Below the pieces are notes generated by a model that did not search any database, had not been told where the DNA came from, and was given only the letters and a program-made list of their open reading frames with translations. Below, one piece after another: positions 26,038 to 35,500 of a DNA stretch of 64,000 nt. Numbering within the stretch: the first letter of the stretch is position 1; each line of letters opens with the position of its first letter. The stretch is from RGIG4608 sp051867875. Its GTDB lineage: Bacteria > Bacillota > Clostridia > Oscillospirales > CAG-272. Location of the stretch: assembly GCA_051867875.1 (NCBI GenBank), contig JBJDZG010000025.1:1-64000 (forward strand), written 5' to 3'. A program made the position numbers and the translations under genes.

Positions 26038-28293
26038 ATGGAAAAGAAATTAGAAGTAAAAAACTTAAAAATATCATTTAAGACTGCCAACGGTAAGGTT
26101 CAAGCTGTAAGAAACATCAATTTTGACCTCTATAAGGGCGAAACCCTTGCGATAGTGGGTGAATCGGGCTCGGGTAAGAGCGTAACTTCAAAGTCGATTT
26201 TGGGTATTCTTGCCGGAAACGCAATCATTGAGTCCGGCGAGATTATCTACGACGGACGCGACCTTCTTAAAATCCATGAGGACGAATTTTACCGCATCAG
26301 AGGCGATAAAATCGCGATGATTTTCCAGGACCCCATGTCCAGCCTTAACCCTATTATGAGAATAGGCAAACAGCTCACCGAGGCTATGATTCTCAAAGGC
26401 AAGGCTCGTCAGCGTGCAAGTAAGCTTGCTTTTAACAGCACTCTTGCCCTTCTCAAAGGAACACTCATCAAGGCTATCTCCGAGGGCGGATATACCGCAT
26501 TGTCCGGTAACTATGTTGAAGCAATCACTCCTGCGGAGCTTGAAAAGATGTGCAAGGATTTCGACACGTTCGAGTTCAAGCACACAGAGCTCCAACAGGC
26601 TTATAACGCCGCTTATCAGTCGGCTGTCGAGGCACTTCCTTTGGTCGAGGACGCGCTTTTCCACATTGAAAAGAAGGCTTTCTCCGGCTCAATGTATGAG
26701 ATTAAAGAGATTGTCCGTCTTATAAATAAGGTTTCTCACAAGTACGTTGTCAGCGACAAGAGCGACGATATCAAGCGTCTTGCAAAAGAGCTTCCCTCCG
26801 TTTACAGAGATGACGACAATGCCAAAGTGTCAGATAAAATCAAGTACGTAGCTAACCGTGTTGCAAGAGAGAAATCCGAAGACAAGGTTAAAACGTACGA
26901 AAATACAGCCGCAAAGCTGCGTGAAATCAAGGCAATCCTTGAAGAAGCGCTTGCAAAGGACGTTCCCGACTTCTTCAGAATGGGCTATTATCTCAAGTTT
27001 GCAAATCAGCCCCTTCCCGAGATGCCCGTAAAAGAGCTCAATGAGTACCTTCTTAAATACCTTGACGAGCACTTTATGGTCGATTTCCTTCACAATATTG
27101 AAGTGGCTCTCCGCTATTCCGCACTCGTTTACGACAAGGAAAAGAGAGAAGCGCTTGACGCCGCACGCGGTGCAATTCCCGGCTTTTCTGCCGAGGGTAT
27201 GCTCGATAAAAAGGCTGCTTACGCCCTTGCAAAGAGCGTTATCAAGGAAGTTGAAGAGTCAATTGACCCCCTTGAAATCCGCAAGGACTCCGTTGCTTAC
27301 ACCTTCAAGACCAGCTTGCTCCACGCGATAGACAACTACTTTGAAGCTATCCCCAAGAACAAGGCTGCCCAGAGGGCTCACGACAAGCAGCAGGCTAAAT
27401 ACGACAAAATCGTTGCTAGCGGAAAGACTCCCGAGTGGAAGGTTATTCCCGCGGCTCTTATTGACCTCGATGACGCTAAGCGCGACATCGTAAGCGTAGT
27501 TGAGAGATTTATCAAGCACTACGAAAAACGCCTTGCAGATAGCGACAAACGCGACTTTGCAAAGGAAACCGTTGACCTTATCGACTTCTTCAAGCTCAAT
27601 GCTTCCGAGTCCGTTTATAAGGTAACGAAGAGCATGGCTAAGCACAAGGCTATCAAGCTCATGGAAGAGGTTGGTATTTCCGAACCCGCCAAGAGATTCA
27701 GACAGTATCCCTTCGAGTTCTCGGGCGGTATGCGTCAGAGAATGGTTATTGCGGTTGCTCTTGCGGCTAACCCCGACATTCTTATCTGTGACGAGCCCAC
27801 GACGGCTCTTGACGTTACGATTCAGGCTCAGATTCTTGAGCTTATCAACAAGATTAAAGAGGAGCGCCAGCTCTCCATTATCTTCATCACCCACGACCTC
27901 GGCGTCGTTGCCAACATGGCGGACAGAATTGCCGTTATGTACGCAGGTAAGATAGTTGAGTGCGGTACTGCCGAGGATATTTTCTACTCCCCTGCTCACC
28001 CCTACACCTGGGCTTTGCTTTCTTCAATGCCCGACCTTGATACGCAGGACCGTCTTGAAGCTATCCCCGGAACACCTCCGAATATGATTTATCCCCCCGT
28101 TGGCGACGCGTTTGCCGACAGAAACAAGTATGCACTTGATATAGACTTTGAGATGCAGCCCCCGATGTTCAAGATTTCCGATACACACGAGGCGGCAACG
28201 TGGTTGCTCCACGAAAACGCACCCAAGGTCGATATGCCCAAGACTGTTTCGGACAGAATTGAAAGAATGAAAAACAGAGGAGGAGCGAATTAA
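26038..28293 (+). CDS. oppD: Oligopeptide ABC transporter ATPase OppD with a ~415-residue internal insertion
   Basis: ATPase subunit powering peptide import. Motifs: Walker A GESGSGKS (41-48), Q-loop MIFQDPMSSLNP (94-105), signature FSGGMRQRM from 561, Walker B DILICDEPTTALD from about 579, H-loop FITHDLGVVAN, and the C-terminal OppD/DppD domain. The protein has 751 residues against a usual 330. The excess lies in one block, about residues 122-536, between the Q-loop (after KQLTEAM) and the helical subdomain that resumes at KAIKLMEEVGISEPAKRF. The block is charged and mostly helical with long Lys/Glu stretches; I see no known enzyme motif. The reading frame is intact, so this is an in-frame domain insertion. 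The stop overlaps the oppF start. Confidence 0.9.
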   Translation: MEKKLEVKNLKISFKTANGKVQAVRNINFDLYKGETLAIVGESGSGKSVTSKSILGILAGNAIIESGEIIYDGRDLLKIHEDEFYRIRGDKIAMIFQDPMSSLNPIMRIGKQLTEAMILKGKARQRASKLAFNSTLALLKGTLIKAISEGGYTALSGNYVEAITPAELEKMCKDFDTFEFKHTELQQAYNAAYQSAVEALPLVEDALFHIEKKAFSGSMYEIKEIVRLINKVSHKYVVSDKSDDIKRLAKELPSVYRDDDNAKVSDKIKYVANRVAREKSEDKVKTYENTAAKLREIKAILEEALAKDVPDFFRMGYYLKFANQPLPEMPVKELNEYLLKYLDEHFMVDFLHNIEVALRYSALVYDKEKREALDAARGAIPGFSAEGMLDKKAAYALAKSVIKEVEESIDPLEIRKDSVAYTFKTSLLHAIDNYFEAIPKNKAAQRAHDKQQAKYDKIVASGKTPEWKVIPAALIDLDDAKRDIVSVVERFIKHYEKRLADSDKRDFAKETVDLIDFFKLNASESVYKVTKSMAKHKAIKLMEEVGISEPAKRFRQYPFEFSGGMRQRMVIAVALAANPDILICDEPTTALDVTIQAQILELINKIKEERQLSIIFITHDLGVVANMADRIAVMYAGKIVECGTAEDIFYSPAHPYTWALLSSMPDLDTQDRLEAIPGTPPNMIYPPVGDAFADRNKYALDIDFEMQPPMFKISDTHEAATWLLHENAPKVDMPKTVSDRIERMKNRGGAN

Positions 28294-29537
28294 TGGAAAA
28301 CAACAACAATAAAGAAGTTTTGCTTAAAGTGGACCACCTCTGTCAGTATTTCGGCTTCAATAAGGCTGTTGACGACGTAAGCTTTGAGATTCACAAGGGC
28401 GAGGTTTTCGGTCTTGTAGGTGAGTCCGGTTGCGGTAAGACCACGACGGGACGCTCCATTATCCGCCTTTACGATATCACTTCCGGAAGTGTGTATTTCA
28501 AAGGACAGAGGGTTGCCGCAGGCACTATGTCCTACAAGAAGGCTATCAAGGAAGCCAAGGAGCAGATCAGGGCTCTCAAAGCAGAACGCAAATTTTCTGC
28601 CGAGTTAATAGAAGCCAAGGAACAGATTAAGGCTCTCAAAGCTGAACGCAAAACTGCTGACGAGTTAAGAAAAGCCGAAATTGATAAAGAAATTCTCGAA
28701 AAAACGAAATTTATCAATGCTCAAATGCAGGAAAACAAAACCGGTAACGAGTTAAGGAAAGCTGAAATTGATAAAGAAATTCTCGAAAAGACGGAATTTA
28801 TTAATGCTCAGAAGCAGGAAATAAAGAGCGCAGTTTACGACCATAAGCATTGCGACAAGGACCTCATCACGAAAATTCAGATGATTTTCCAGGACCCCAT
28901 CGCTTCTCTGGACCCCCGTATGACAGTCCGCGATATTATCGCAGAGGGACTTATCATCAACGGCGAAAAGGACAAAAAGGTTATTGACGAAAAGGTATTT
29001 AAGATGCTTGAACTCGTCGGACTCGTTAAGGAGCACGCTTCGCGTTATCCTCATGAGTTCTCCGGCGGTCAGAAGCAGAGAATCGGTGTTGCCCGCGCGG
29101 TAATTATGGAGCCCGAGATCATCATTGCCGACGAGCCGGTTTCCGCTCTCGACGTTTCCATTCAGGCGCAGGTTATCAACCTTCTTAACGACCTTCGCCG
29201 CGACCTCGGTCTTACCATTCTCTTTATCGCGCACGACCTTTCCGTCGTAAAATACTTCTCCGACAGAATCGGCGTTATGTATTACGGTAAGCTCGTTGAG
29301 CTCGCTGACGCAGATGAGCTCTTCTTAAATCCCCTTCACCCCTACACGAAGTCGTTGCTCTCCGCTATTCCTCTTCCCGACCCGGTTTATGAGAAGCAGA
29401 GAAAGAGAATCGTTTATAATCCCCTTGCGTCCCACGACTACACGCAGGAAGGACCTACACTCAAAGAGATTAAGCCCGGACATTTCGTATATTGCAACTC
29501 CGCAGAATTTGAACAGTATTCAAAGGAATTGAAATAA
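28293..29537 (+). CDS. oppF: Oligopeptide ABC transporter ATPase OppF with a duplicated charged helical insertion
   Basis: Second ATPase of the importer. Walker A GESGCGKTT (43-51), Q-loop MIFQDPIASLDP (197-208), signature FSGGQKQR (256-263), Walker B IIIADEPVSALD and H-loop FIAHDLSVV are intact. At 414 residues it is about 90 longer than the norm, all between Walker A and the Q-loop (about residues 80-180). That insert contains two tandem duplications: EAKEQ[IR/IK]ALKAER at 87-99 and 107-119, and ELRKAEIDKEILEKT-FINAQ at 124-144 and 153-173. It is predicted to be coiled coil. The site of insertion differs from the one in OppD, so the two events look independent. Confidence 0.92.
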   Translation: MENNNNKEVLLKVDHLCQYFGFNKAVDDVSFEIHKGEVFGLVGESGCGKTTTGRSIIRLYDITSGSVYFKGQRVAAGTMSYKKAIKEAKEQIRALKAERKFSAELIEAKEQIKALKAERKTADELRKAEIDKEILEKTKFINAQMQENKTGNELRKAEIDKEILEKTEFINAQKQEIKSAVYDHKHCDKDLITKIQMIFQDPIASLDPRMTVRDIIAEGLIINGEKDKKVIDEKVFKMLELVGLVKEHASRYPHEFSGGQKQRIGVARAVIMEPEIIIADEPVSALDVSIQAQVINLLNDLRRDLGLTILFIAHDLSVVKYFSDRIGVMYYGKLVELADADELFLNPLHPYTKSLLSAIPLPDPVYEKQRKRIVYNPLASHDYTQEGPTLKEIKPGHFVYCNSAEFEQYSKELK

Positions 29538-29540
29538 ACG

Positions 29541-29960
29541 ATGAACGAAGAAACCAAAATTCAAAACAGAAAAAGGCTTATAAGATATGCCGTAACGGCA
29601 GGTGCGGACCTGGTGTTGGCTCTCGTGCTCTCGTATGCAAGATATAAGAGCTTTGACGAGAGCATAAAAGGGACTCCCCTGTTCCAAGGACTCAGCGACG
29701 GATTTATCGTCGTCGGATTCTTCAATTTTGCCTTCGGTGTGCTTCTGTGGATTGCTTCCACGGGTACGCTGGATATAATCACCTATGCTATTAAAGCCGC
29801 GGTCTGGTTCATTATTCCTATCAAAAGGAGCACAGGACTCGGCGACTATTATGAGTATAAGGTCAAGCAGAAGGAAAAGAGAAAGGGCATTCCGTTTGAG
29901 ACGATTTGGATAGGGCTTGCGTTTATCGCAATCTCCGCTCTGTTTGCATATTTGGCTTAA
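29541..29960 (+). CDS. Small membrane protein (DUF3899-like), last gene of the opp operon
   Basis: The 139-residue product has four predicted membrane segments (about 14-31, 49-71, 74-92 and 119-138) and a cytoplasmic loop GLGDYYEYKVKQKEKRKG. It resembles the DUF3899 group of small Bacillota membrane proteins, a tentative match from memory. It starts four bases after oppF, with AAAGGA inside the oppF end, and precedes the operon terminator. No function is known to me; an accessory role for the transporter would be a guess. Confidence 0.75.
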   Translation: MNEETKIQNRKRLIRYAVTAGADLVLALVLSYARYKSFDESIKGTPLFQGLSDGFIVVGFFNFAFGVLLWIASTGTLDIITYAIKAAVWFIIPIKRSTGLGDYYEYKVKQKEKRKGIPFETIWIGLAFIAISALFAYLA

Positions 29961-29974
29961 CCGAAAATGTATTG

Positions 29975-30001
29975 AAGCACCCGCGAAGGCGGGTGCTTTT
30001 T
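29975..30001 (+). terminator. Terminator of the opp operon
   Basis: Ten-bp perfect stem, AAGCACCCGC / GCGGGTGCTT, with a GAAG loop and T run. Confidence 0.93.
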
Positions 30002-30027
30002 GTGCGTTCATACCGCGCGAATGCGAG

Positions 30028-30983
30028 GCGGACCGTCGAGGAGGTCGCGCCCTACGGGTGTTTTGTTTGTGCTGCGCACAATCATAACGGGGCGTCGAGG
30101 ACGTCGCCCCCTACGGGTGTTGTGTTTGCACCGTGCCCGTTCTGCGTTTTCGCCCGCTTTTGCGACGGCAGGAGCAAGTCCCCGCCCTACGGTTGAGGTG
30201 CGCTCACCGTTCGTGCAAGCGTCGAAAACGGGGCGTCGAGGACGTCGCCCCCTACGGTTGTTGCGCGTGCGCCGTGCCCGTTCTGTGTTTTCGCCCGCCT
30301 TTTGTGAAAAGCGGGCGCGGGCGGTGGGGCGCGTAGCCCCGCCTCGCTCTCCGCAGAGAGCGAAACTCTCGCTCGGCGTTTCTCTTTTGCCGAAGAATGT
30401 GCAAATCACCGTTTTTGCCCGCAAAACGCGGTTGCAAAACCGCGAGGTGAGTTGCTTTGAGATGGGCAAATTGTCTTTATTTATTAGCTTCATTGTGTGC
30501 CCATCGATGTGCCTATGGTATCAAAGAAAAAAGCGGCTAACGAGTTTCGGTATCTTCACGGCTATTGATATCAAACAAACCCACTCGCACCCATTTTGTT
30601 GTTTTGCCCTACGTTGATTTTTGATATAACCCGTAGGGGGCGACGTCCTCGACGCCCCGAAAAGCGTGGAGTTCTGACCGCACGAAAAAATTGCGTAGAA
30701 ACATATCAAACGATTAAATGATTTTTACGGCAATTATATTGTTTGCGTTTCAAAACGGACCGTCGAGGACGCCGGTCCCTACGGCTGTTGTGTTTGCACC
30801 GCACCTATACGATTGTTTTCGCCCGCCTTTTGCGACGGCGGGAGCAAGCCCCCGCCCTACGGTTAAGGTGTGCGCACATCGCACAATCATAACGGGGCGT
30901 CGGGGACGTCGGTCCCTACGGTTGTTGTGCGTGAGCCTGCGCGAACGTAGGGCGGGGCGTCGAGGACGTCGCCCCCTACAAAG
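30028..30983. repeat. Intergenic hairpin-repeat cluster 4 (largest)
   Basis: Direct cores at about 30030-30057, 30089-30116, 30230-30257, 30757-30783, 30895-30921 and 30955-30982; an inverted core at about 30631-30659; GGCGGG/CCCGCC-type units at about 30165-30190 and 30837-30860; a GGTGGGGC/GCCCCGCC plus CGCTCTC-CGCA-GAGAGCG block at about 30296-30375; the 124-base structured module; and the ATATCAAA...TTTGATAT segment. It fills the whole space between the opp terminator and the rnjA promoter. No gene is supported. Confidence 0.85.
30390..30513 (+). repeat. 124-base structured module, copy B
   Basis: Same length and stems as 15459-15582. The central hairpin here reads CGCGGTT-GCAA-AACCGCG, so the stem is kept while the loop differs. 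Confidence 0.6.
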
Positions 30984-31057
30984 CAACATCCAACTTATGA
31001 GAATCAGTCTTTTGCTCACATTTGAGTTTATTGACACAATTTGTCGAGGTATTTCTA

Positions 31058-31086
31058 TTGACAAAAGGGGATTTGTAGGGTATAAT
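31058..31086 (+). promoter_or_regulatory. rnjA promoter
   Basis: TTGACA-17-TATAAT, just beyond repeat cluster 4. It gives a leader of about 190 bases. Confidence 0.85.
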
Positions 31087-31194
31087 AAAAAGGATGAAAA
31101 GTCCGTAACAAACAACGTCTCTGAAAACGTACATATCGGTGTGGTCGTTATAGTCCGTGAGGTGTTTTCGCAAAAGAGCCGTTAACATTAAAAA

Positions 31195-31217
31195 ACCGTG
31201 CTGTGCACGGTCTTTCT
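31195..31217 (+). terminator. Possible attenuator in the rnjA leader
   Basis: ACCGTGC and GCACGGT around TGT, preceded by an A run and followed by CTTTCTG. It lies between promoter and gene, so the transcript may stop here as a leader RNA of about 125 bases or read through into rnjA. Confidence 0.5.
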
Positions 31218-31283
31218 GCGTGCAAATTTTTAATATTTATGAAACTACATACTACATATTTTGAAAGGAAGTGGGAAGATTTA

Positions 31284-33443
31284 ATGAAAACAAAACAGGA
31301 AAAAACCGCAAATACAAATGAAATTGCAACAGAAAAAGTGAAAGCACCCGTTCATCAGCGCAAAAAGAGCGCAAAGGGCGGAAACAAGAAGCAGGCGTCA
31401 AAAAAATACGTTCGCCAGACGCTTGCTAAGCTCAGTGAAGAGGCTCTTGAGAGCATTGAGCGCTCGTCATCGAAGTCAAAAAAAGATAAAAGCGAAGCGG
31501 TAACGCCCAATTTTATGAGTGATACGGCGGTAAGCGAGCTTGAAAACGGTAAGAAATCGGGCAAAAAGTCCGAGAGCAAGTCTGCGAAGGAGCCGAAGGC
31601 TGAGAAAAAAGCCAAAAACGGTAAAAAAGTCAACGATACGTCCGAGAAAAGCTCCGGGAAAAAATCCGATAAAAAAACCGACAAGAAATCCGCGGAAAAA
31701 TCAAGTAAAAAGTCTAAAACTCCTCGCAAGAGCGAGATGCGCGGATACGTTCCGACGATTGAAAAGGACGTCAGCGCCAAGGTGCGCGTGATTTCCCTCG
31801 GCGGACTTAACGAGATAGGCAAAAACATCACCGTGCTTGAATGTGGCGAGGACATCATAATCATCGACTGCGGATTTGCATTCCCCGACGAGGATATGCT
31901 TGGCGTCGACTTGGTTTTGCCGGATTTTACGTATCTCAAAGAAAATTCCGAGCGAGTTCGCGCGCTCGTGGTAACGCACGGCCACGAGGACCACATCGGC
32001 GGAATTCCGTATCTTCTCCGCGAGCTTGAGTCGCCCATTCCGATTTACGGAACTCTCCTGACTCTCGGAATTATCAAAAACAAGCTCGCGGAGCACAAGC
32101 TCCCCACGGAAGCTACTCTCAAGGTTGTCAGCGCGGGCGACACTGTAAAAATCGGCTCGAATTTTGCACTTGAGTTTATCCACGTCAATCACTCGATAGC
32201 GGACGCGTGCGCGCTCTGTATCGACACGCCCGTGGGCAAGATATTCCATACGGGAGATTTTAAGCTTGACTTAACACCCATTGACGGCGAGCCCATGGAT
32301 ATCACGCGAATAGGCGAGCTCGGCAAAGAGGGGATTGAGCTCCTTCTCTGCGAGAGCACTAACGCGGAACGCCCCGGTTACACGCCCAGCGAGCGCAAGG
32401 TCGGCAAGTCGCTTGAATATATTTTCTCGACGAACGCCGATAAGAGAATAGTCATTGCGACGTTCTCCTCAAACGTGCACAGAGTTCAGCAGATAATCGA
32501 TACGAGCGCCCGCCACGGCAGAAAGGTTGCCATTACGGGCAGAAGTATGCTCAATATCGTCGGCGCGGCGACGGAGCTCGGATACATGAGCTTTCCCGAG
32601 GGCGTGCTCATTGATATTGCGGACATAAGACGCTACAAGCCCGAGCAGATTACCATTATCACCACCGGCTCGCAGGGCGAGCCTATGAGCGCGCTTTACC
32701 GAATGGCGTTCTCCGACCACAGAGAGGTAACGCTCGGCAGAAACGACGTAGTAATTCTTTCGTCGAGCCCCATTCCCGGCAACGAAAAGCTCGTAGGAAG
32801 AATAATCAACGAGCTCTGCAAGAACGGAGTTACGGTGCTCCACGACGCGCTCGTCAACGTTCACGTTTCGGGACACGCCTGCCAAGAGGAGTTAAAGCTA
32901 ATGCAGGCGCTCTTAAAGCCGAGATATTTTATGCCAATACACGGAGAGTACCGACACCTCGACGCAAACCGTCAATTGGCGCTTGAAATGGGTATGGCGG
33001 AGAGGGATATCTTCATATCAGATATCGGAAAGGTGCTCGAGCTCAGTGCGACGGGCGCAAAATTCGTCGGAACTGTTCCCTCGGGAAAATCCCTTGTTAA
33101 CGGAAACAGCGTCGGAGAGGTTGGAAATATCGTTCTCCGCGACCGCCGCCATCTGTCGCAGGACGGACTTATCGTCGTAGTTGCGTCGGTTGATTGCACT
33201 ATGAAATTGCTCGTCTCGGGTCCTGACGTCGTGTCGCGCGGATTCGTCTACGTCCGCGAGGCTGAAGAGCTTATGGACGACATTAAGGAGCTTGCCGCAA
33301 GCTCCATTGAGGACTACCTTGACCGCACGCGTACCGTTGACAGAGTAGCACTTAAAACCAAGCTCAAGGACGACATTTCAAAGTATCTCTATACGCGCAC
33401 AAAGCGCCGTCCGATGGTGCTTCCCATCATTATGAACGTGTGA
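31284..33443 (+). CDS. rnj: Ribonuclease J with a basic low-complexity N-terminal extension
   Basis: Dual 5' exo- and endoribonuclease of the metallo-beta-lactamase/beta-CASP family that drives mRNA decay and rRNA maturation in Bacillota. The catalytic domain begins near residue 167 (VRVISLGGLNEIGKN). The zinc motif HGHEDHIGG spans 232-240, and later motifs include SGHACQEELKLM and MPIHGEYRHL. The protein ends with the C-terminal dimerisation domain. The first 160 or so residues are Lys/Ser-rich and disordered (repeated KKSDKK-like strings), making 719 residues instead of about 555. Start at 31284 behind GGAAG. Whether this is the J1 or J2 type cannot be decided. Confidence 0.94.
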   Translation: MKTKQEKTANTNEIATEKVKAPVHQRKKSAKGGNKKQASKKYVRQTLAKLSEEALESIERSSSKSKKDKSEAVTPNFMSDTAVSELENGKKSGKKSESKSAKEPKAEKKAKNGKKVNDTSEKSSGKKSDKKTDKKSAEKSSKKSKTPRKSEMRGYVPTIEKDVSAKVRVISLGGLNEIGKNITVLECGEDIIIIDCGFAFPDEDMLGVDLVLPDFTYLKENSERVRALVVTHGHEDHIGGIPYLLRELESPIPIYGTLLTLGIIKNKLAEHKLPTEATLKVVSAGDTVKIGSNFALEFIHVNHSIADACALCIDTPVGKIFHTGDFKLDLTPIDGEPMDITRIGELGKEGIELLLCESTNAERPGYTPSERKVGKSLEYIFSTNADKRIVIATFSSNVHRVQQIIDTSARHGRKVAITGRSMLNIVGAATELGYMSFPEGVLIDIADIRRYKPEQITIITTGSQGEPMSALYRMAFSDHREVTLGRNDVVILSSSPIPGNEKLVGRIINELCKNGVTVLHDALVNVHVSGHACQEELKLMQALLKPRYFMPIHGEYRHLDANRQLALEMGMAERDIFISDIGKVLELSATGAKFVGTVPSGKSLVNGNSVGEVGNIVLRDRRHLSQDGLIVVVASVDCTMKLLVSGPDVVSRGFVYVREAEELMDDIKELAASSIEDYLDRTRTVDRVALKTKLKDDISKYLYTRTKRRPMVLPIIMNV

Positions 33444-33568
33444 TGAAAAATGTGTAAAAACTCTTAATAACGACAAAATTCATAATGTGTTCATAATTAG
33501 TTCAAAAAACAATAATAATATAATAGTATAATGACTTTATTAATGCCCATAAAGGAGAGATATATAAA

Positions 33569-35482
33569 ATGGCACAGGTTAAACCTATTCAGAAAAAGAA
33601 AACGAGCGGACCGAGAATTGCCGCATTAATCGTTACAATTGCGATTTTGCTCGGACTTGTTGTGTCCCTCGTGGCATCAACGGGAATTTTCGTCCGTATG
33701 CAGGAAGGCGCATCAAGTGAGCACTACAAAGTAAACGGCTCCATGATGAGCTACTACACGAACTCCGTATATCAGAGCTGGTATCAGCAGTACTACTACT
33801 ATATCTTGCTCGGTTACATCAAATTTGACCCATCCAAACCTCTTGACGAGCAGTACACAGACAGCTCCAAGAAGGAAACCTACTACGACTATTTTGTAAG
33901 CCAGGCTAAGACACAGGTAACGAAGCTTCTCAAATACTGTGAGGCTGCAAGAGTTGACGACGAGGTTAATTTCAGCGAGCTTGAATCAAAGGCCGAGGAC
34001 TACGCTAAGGAGTCCATTAAGGCTCTTAAAGAAAGCGCAAAGAAGAACAATGTCGATTTCGTTACCTTCCTTCGCCAGAACTTCGGTCAGTACGTAAGTG
34101 AGAGCGACCTTCGCAACGCTCTCGTTATCGAGTATATCGCAAGCGATTACTCCAACACAATGTACAACAGAATCTACGACGGTATGACCGACGAGCGCAA
34201 GGAAGAGTACTTCAAGGACCATCTCAGCTCCTTCATCACAGCCGACTACCTCACATTCTCTCTTTCTCAGACGGTAGAGCCCGAGAAGGTTGACGAGAAG
34301 GCATTTGAGGGCGGAAAGGATTCTCAGGAATACAAGGACGCCGTAGCTGCTGCCAAGGCTGCTGCAAAGCTCCAGAACGAAATCAACAAGGAAAGAGACA
34401 GAGAGTTCATCGAAAAGCTCGCTAAGGCTGAAAGCGCTGACGAGTTCAAGCGTATGCTTATCGAGTACAAGTTCGACGAGAACTTTGAATCCGCTTACAA
34501 GGCCGCAGTTAAGAACCTCGCAACAGAGGACAAGCCCTCCGAGGAAGTGCTCAACGCATACAAGGAAAGCGTAAAACAGCAGATTATCGACGCTGTTATG
34601 GAAGGCAAGAGCGATATCGTTGAAGAAGATGAGAAAGAAGCAGAGGCAACTGCTGATGAATCTACGGAAACAAAGTGGGAAAAGGCTGCAAAAACCATTC
34701 CTTCTTCCGTTATCACAAAGCTCAACACAGTAATTAAGAATGCAACAAAGAGTGCCGCATACACGCTTGATACTGACCTTGGCAAGTTCCTCTTCGCAGG
34801 TGTAAAGGCTCAGTACGGCATCGAGTACGGTGAGGACGAAACGCAGGGTGAAAACGCTGACGTTAATGATTACTTCATCGACGAGAAGGAATTCTCCGAG
34901 TCCGAAAAGGAAGCCGCCGAAGCAGAGGGCAAGTACACACTTACCGTTTACTACGTAACAGAGAGCGCTCACAGAGATGAATCTATCGAGCGCGACGTAG
35001 CACACATTCTCTTCAAGGTTGATACAAAGCTTACGGAAAACACAGAGAACACCTTCAAGACAAGCGACGAGGCTAAGGCTGCCGCTGAGGCACTTCTCAC
35101 CGAAATCAAGACAAAGTTCGAGGAAGTAAAGGCTAACCTCAAAGACGGTGAAGACCTCGAAGAAAAACTCAGAGAGGCATTCGTTGAGATCGGCGAAGAA
35201 AAGACTGCTGACAGCAACGTAGTATATGAAAGCGTTAACGAGTCCGACTCCTACGTTGAAGAATTCCTTGATTGGCTCTTTGCTGCAAAGACAGAGGGCG
35301 AGCTCGGTCTTATCGAAACAACGTACGGCTGGCACATTATGTACTACGGCGGCGAGGTTGACGAGGCTTGGAGAGTAAATGCTCATTCGGGTGCTGCAAG
35401 CGAGGACCTCACCGAATGGTACGAGGCTCTTGAATTTGAAGTTCACATCAACGACAGCATCTTCAAGACGATTTTTAACTGA
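33569..35482 (+). CDS. PrsA-like membrane-anchored peptidyl-prolyl isomerase (parvulin) foldase
   Basis: The 637-residue product has a basic N-terminus and one membrane anchor (about 17-42, IAALIVTIAILLGLVVSLVAS) with no lipobox. A long acidic, helical chaperone-like region follows, similar to the SurA/PrsA N-domain fold. Near residues 475-605 lies a PpiC-type parvulin domain with RDVAHILFKVD and TTYGWHIMYYGG. Likely role: folding of exported proteins outside the membrane. A long acidic Lys/Glu segment splits the chaperone part. GGAGAG precedes the ATG. A structured element sits immediately after the stop. Confidence 0.88.
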   Translation: MAQVKPIQKKKTSGPRIAALIVTIAILLGLVVSLVASTGIFVRMQEGASSEHYKVNGSMMSYYTNSVYQSWYQQYYYYILLGYIKFDPSKPLDEQYTDSSKKETYYDYFVSQAKTQVTKLLKYCEAARVDDEVNFSELESKAEDYAKESIKALKESAKKNNVDFVTFLRQNFGQYVSESDLRNALVIEYIASDYSNTMYNRIYDGMTDERKEEYFKDHLSSFITADYLTFSLSQTVEPEKVDEKAFEGGKDSQEYKDAVAAAKAAAKLQNEINKERDREFIEKLAKAESADEFKRMLIEYKFDENFESAYKAAVKNLATEDKPSEEVLNAYKESVKQQIIDAVMEGKSDIVEEDEKEAEATADESTETKWEKAAKTIPSSVITKLNTVIKNATKSAAYTLDTDLGKFLFAGVKAQYGIEYGEDETQGENADVNDYFIDEKEFSESEKEAAEAEGKYTLTVYYVTESAHRDESIERDVAHILFKVDTKLTENTENTFKTSDEAKAAAEALLTEIKTKFEEVKANLKDGEDLEEKLREAFVEIGEEKTADSNVVYESVNESDSYVEEFLDWLFAAKTEGELGLIETTYGWHIMYYGGEVDEAWRVNAHSGAASEDLTEWYEALEFEVHINDSIFKTIFN

Positions 35483-35500
35483 TTGAAATTATCAAAAAAA

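Noticed and set aside
30000..30617. Open frames giving Arg-rich products of the GRRGRRPL type
   Set aside because: These are translations of the hairpin repeats. They recur in several frames and clusters and have no ribosome sites.
33986..35446. 486-residue open frame on the minus strand
   Set aside because: Antisense to the PrsA-like gene; no start signal and no recognisable domain.
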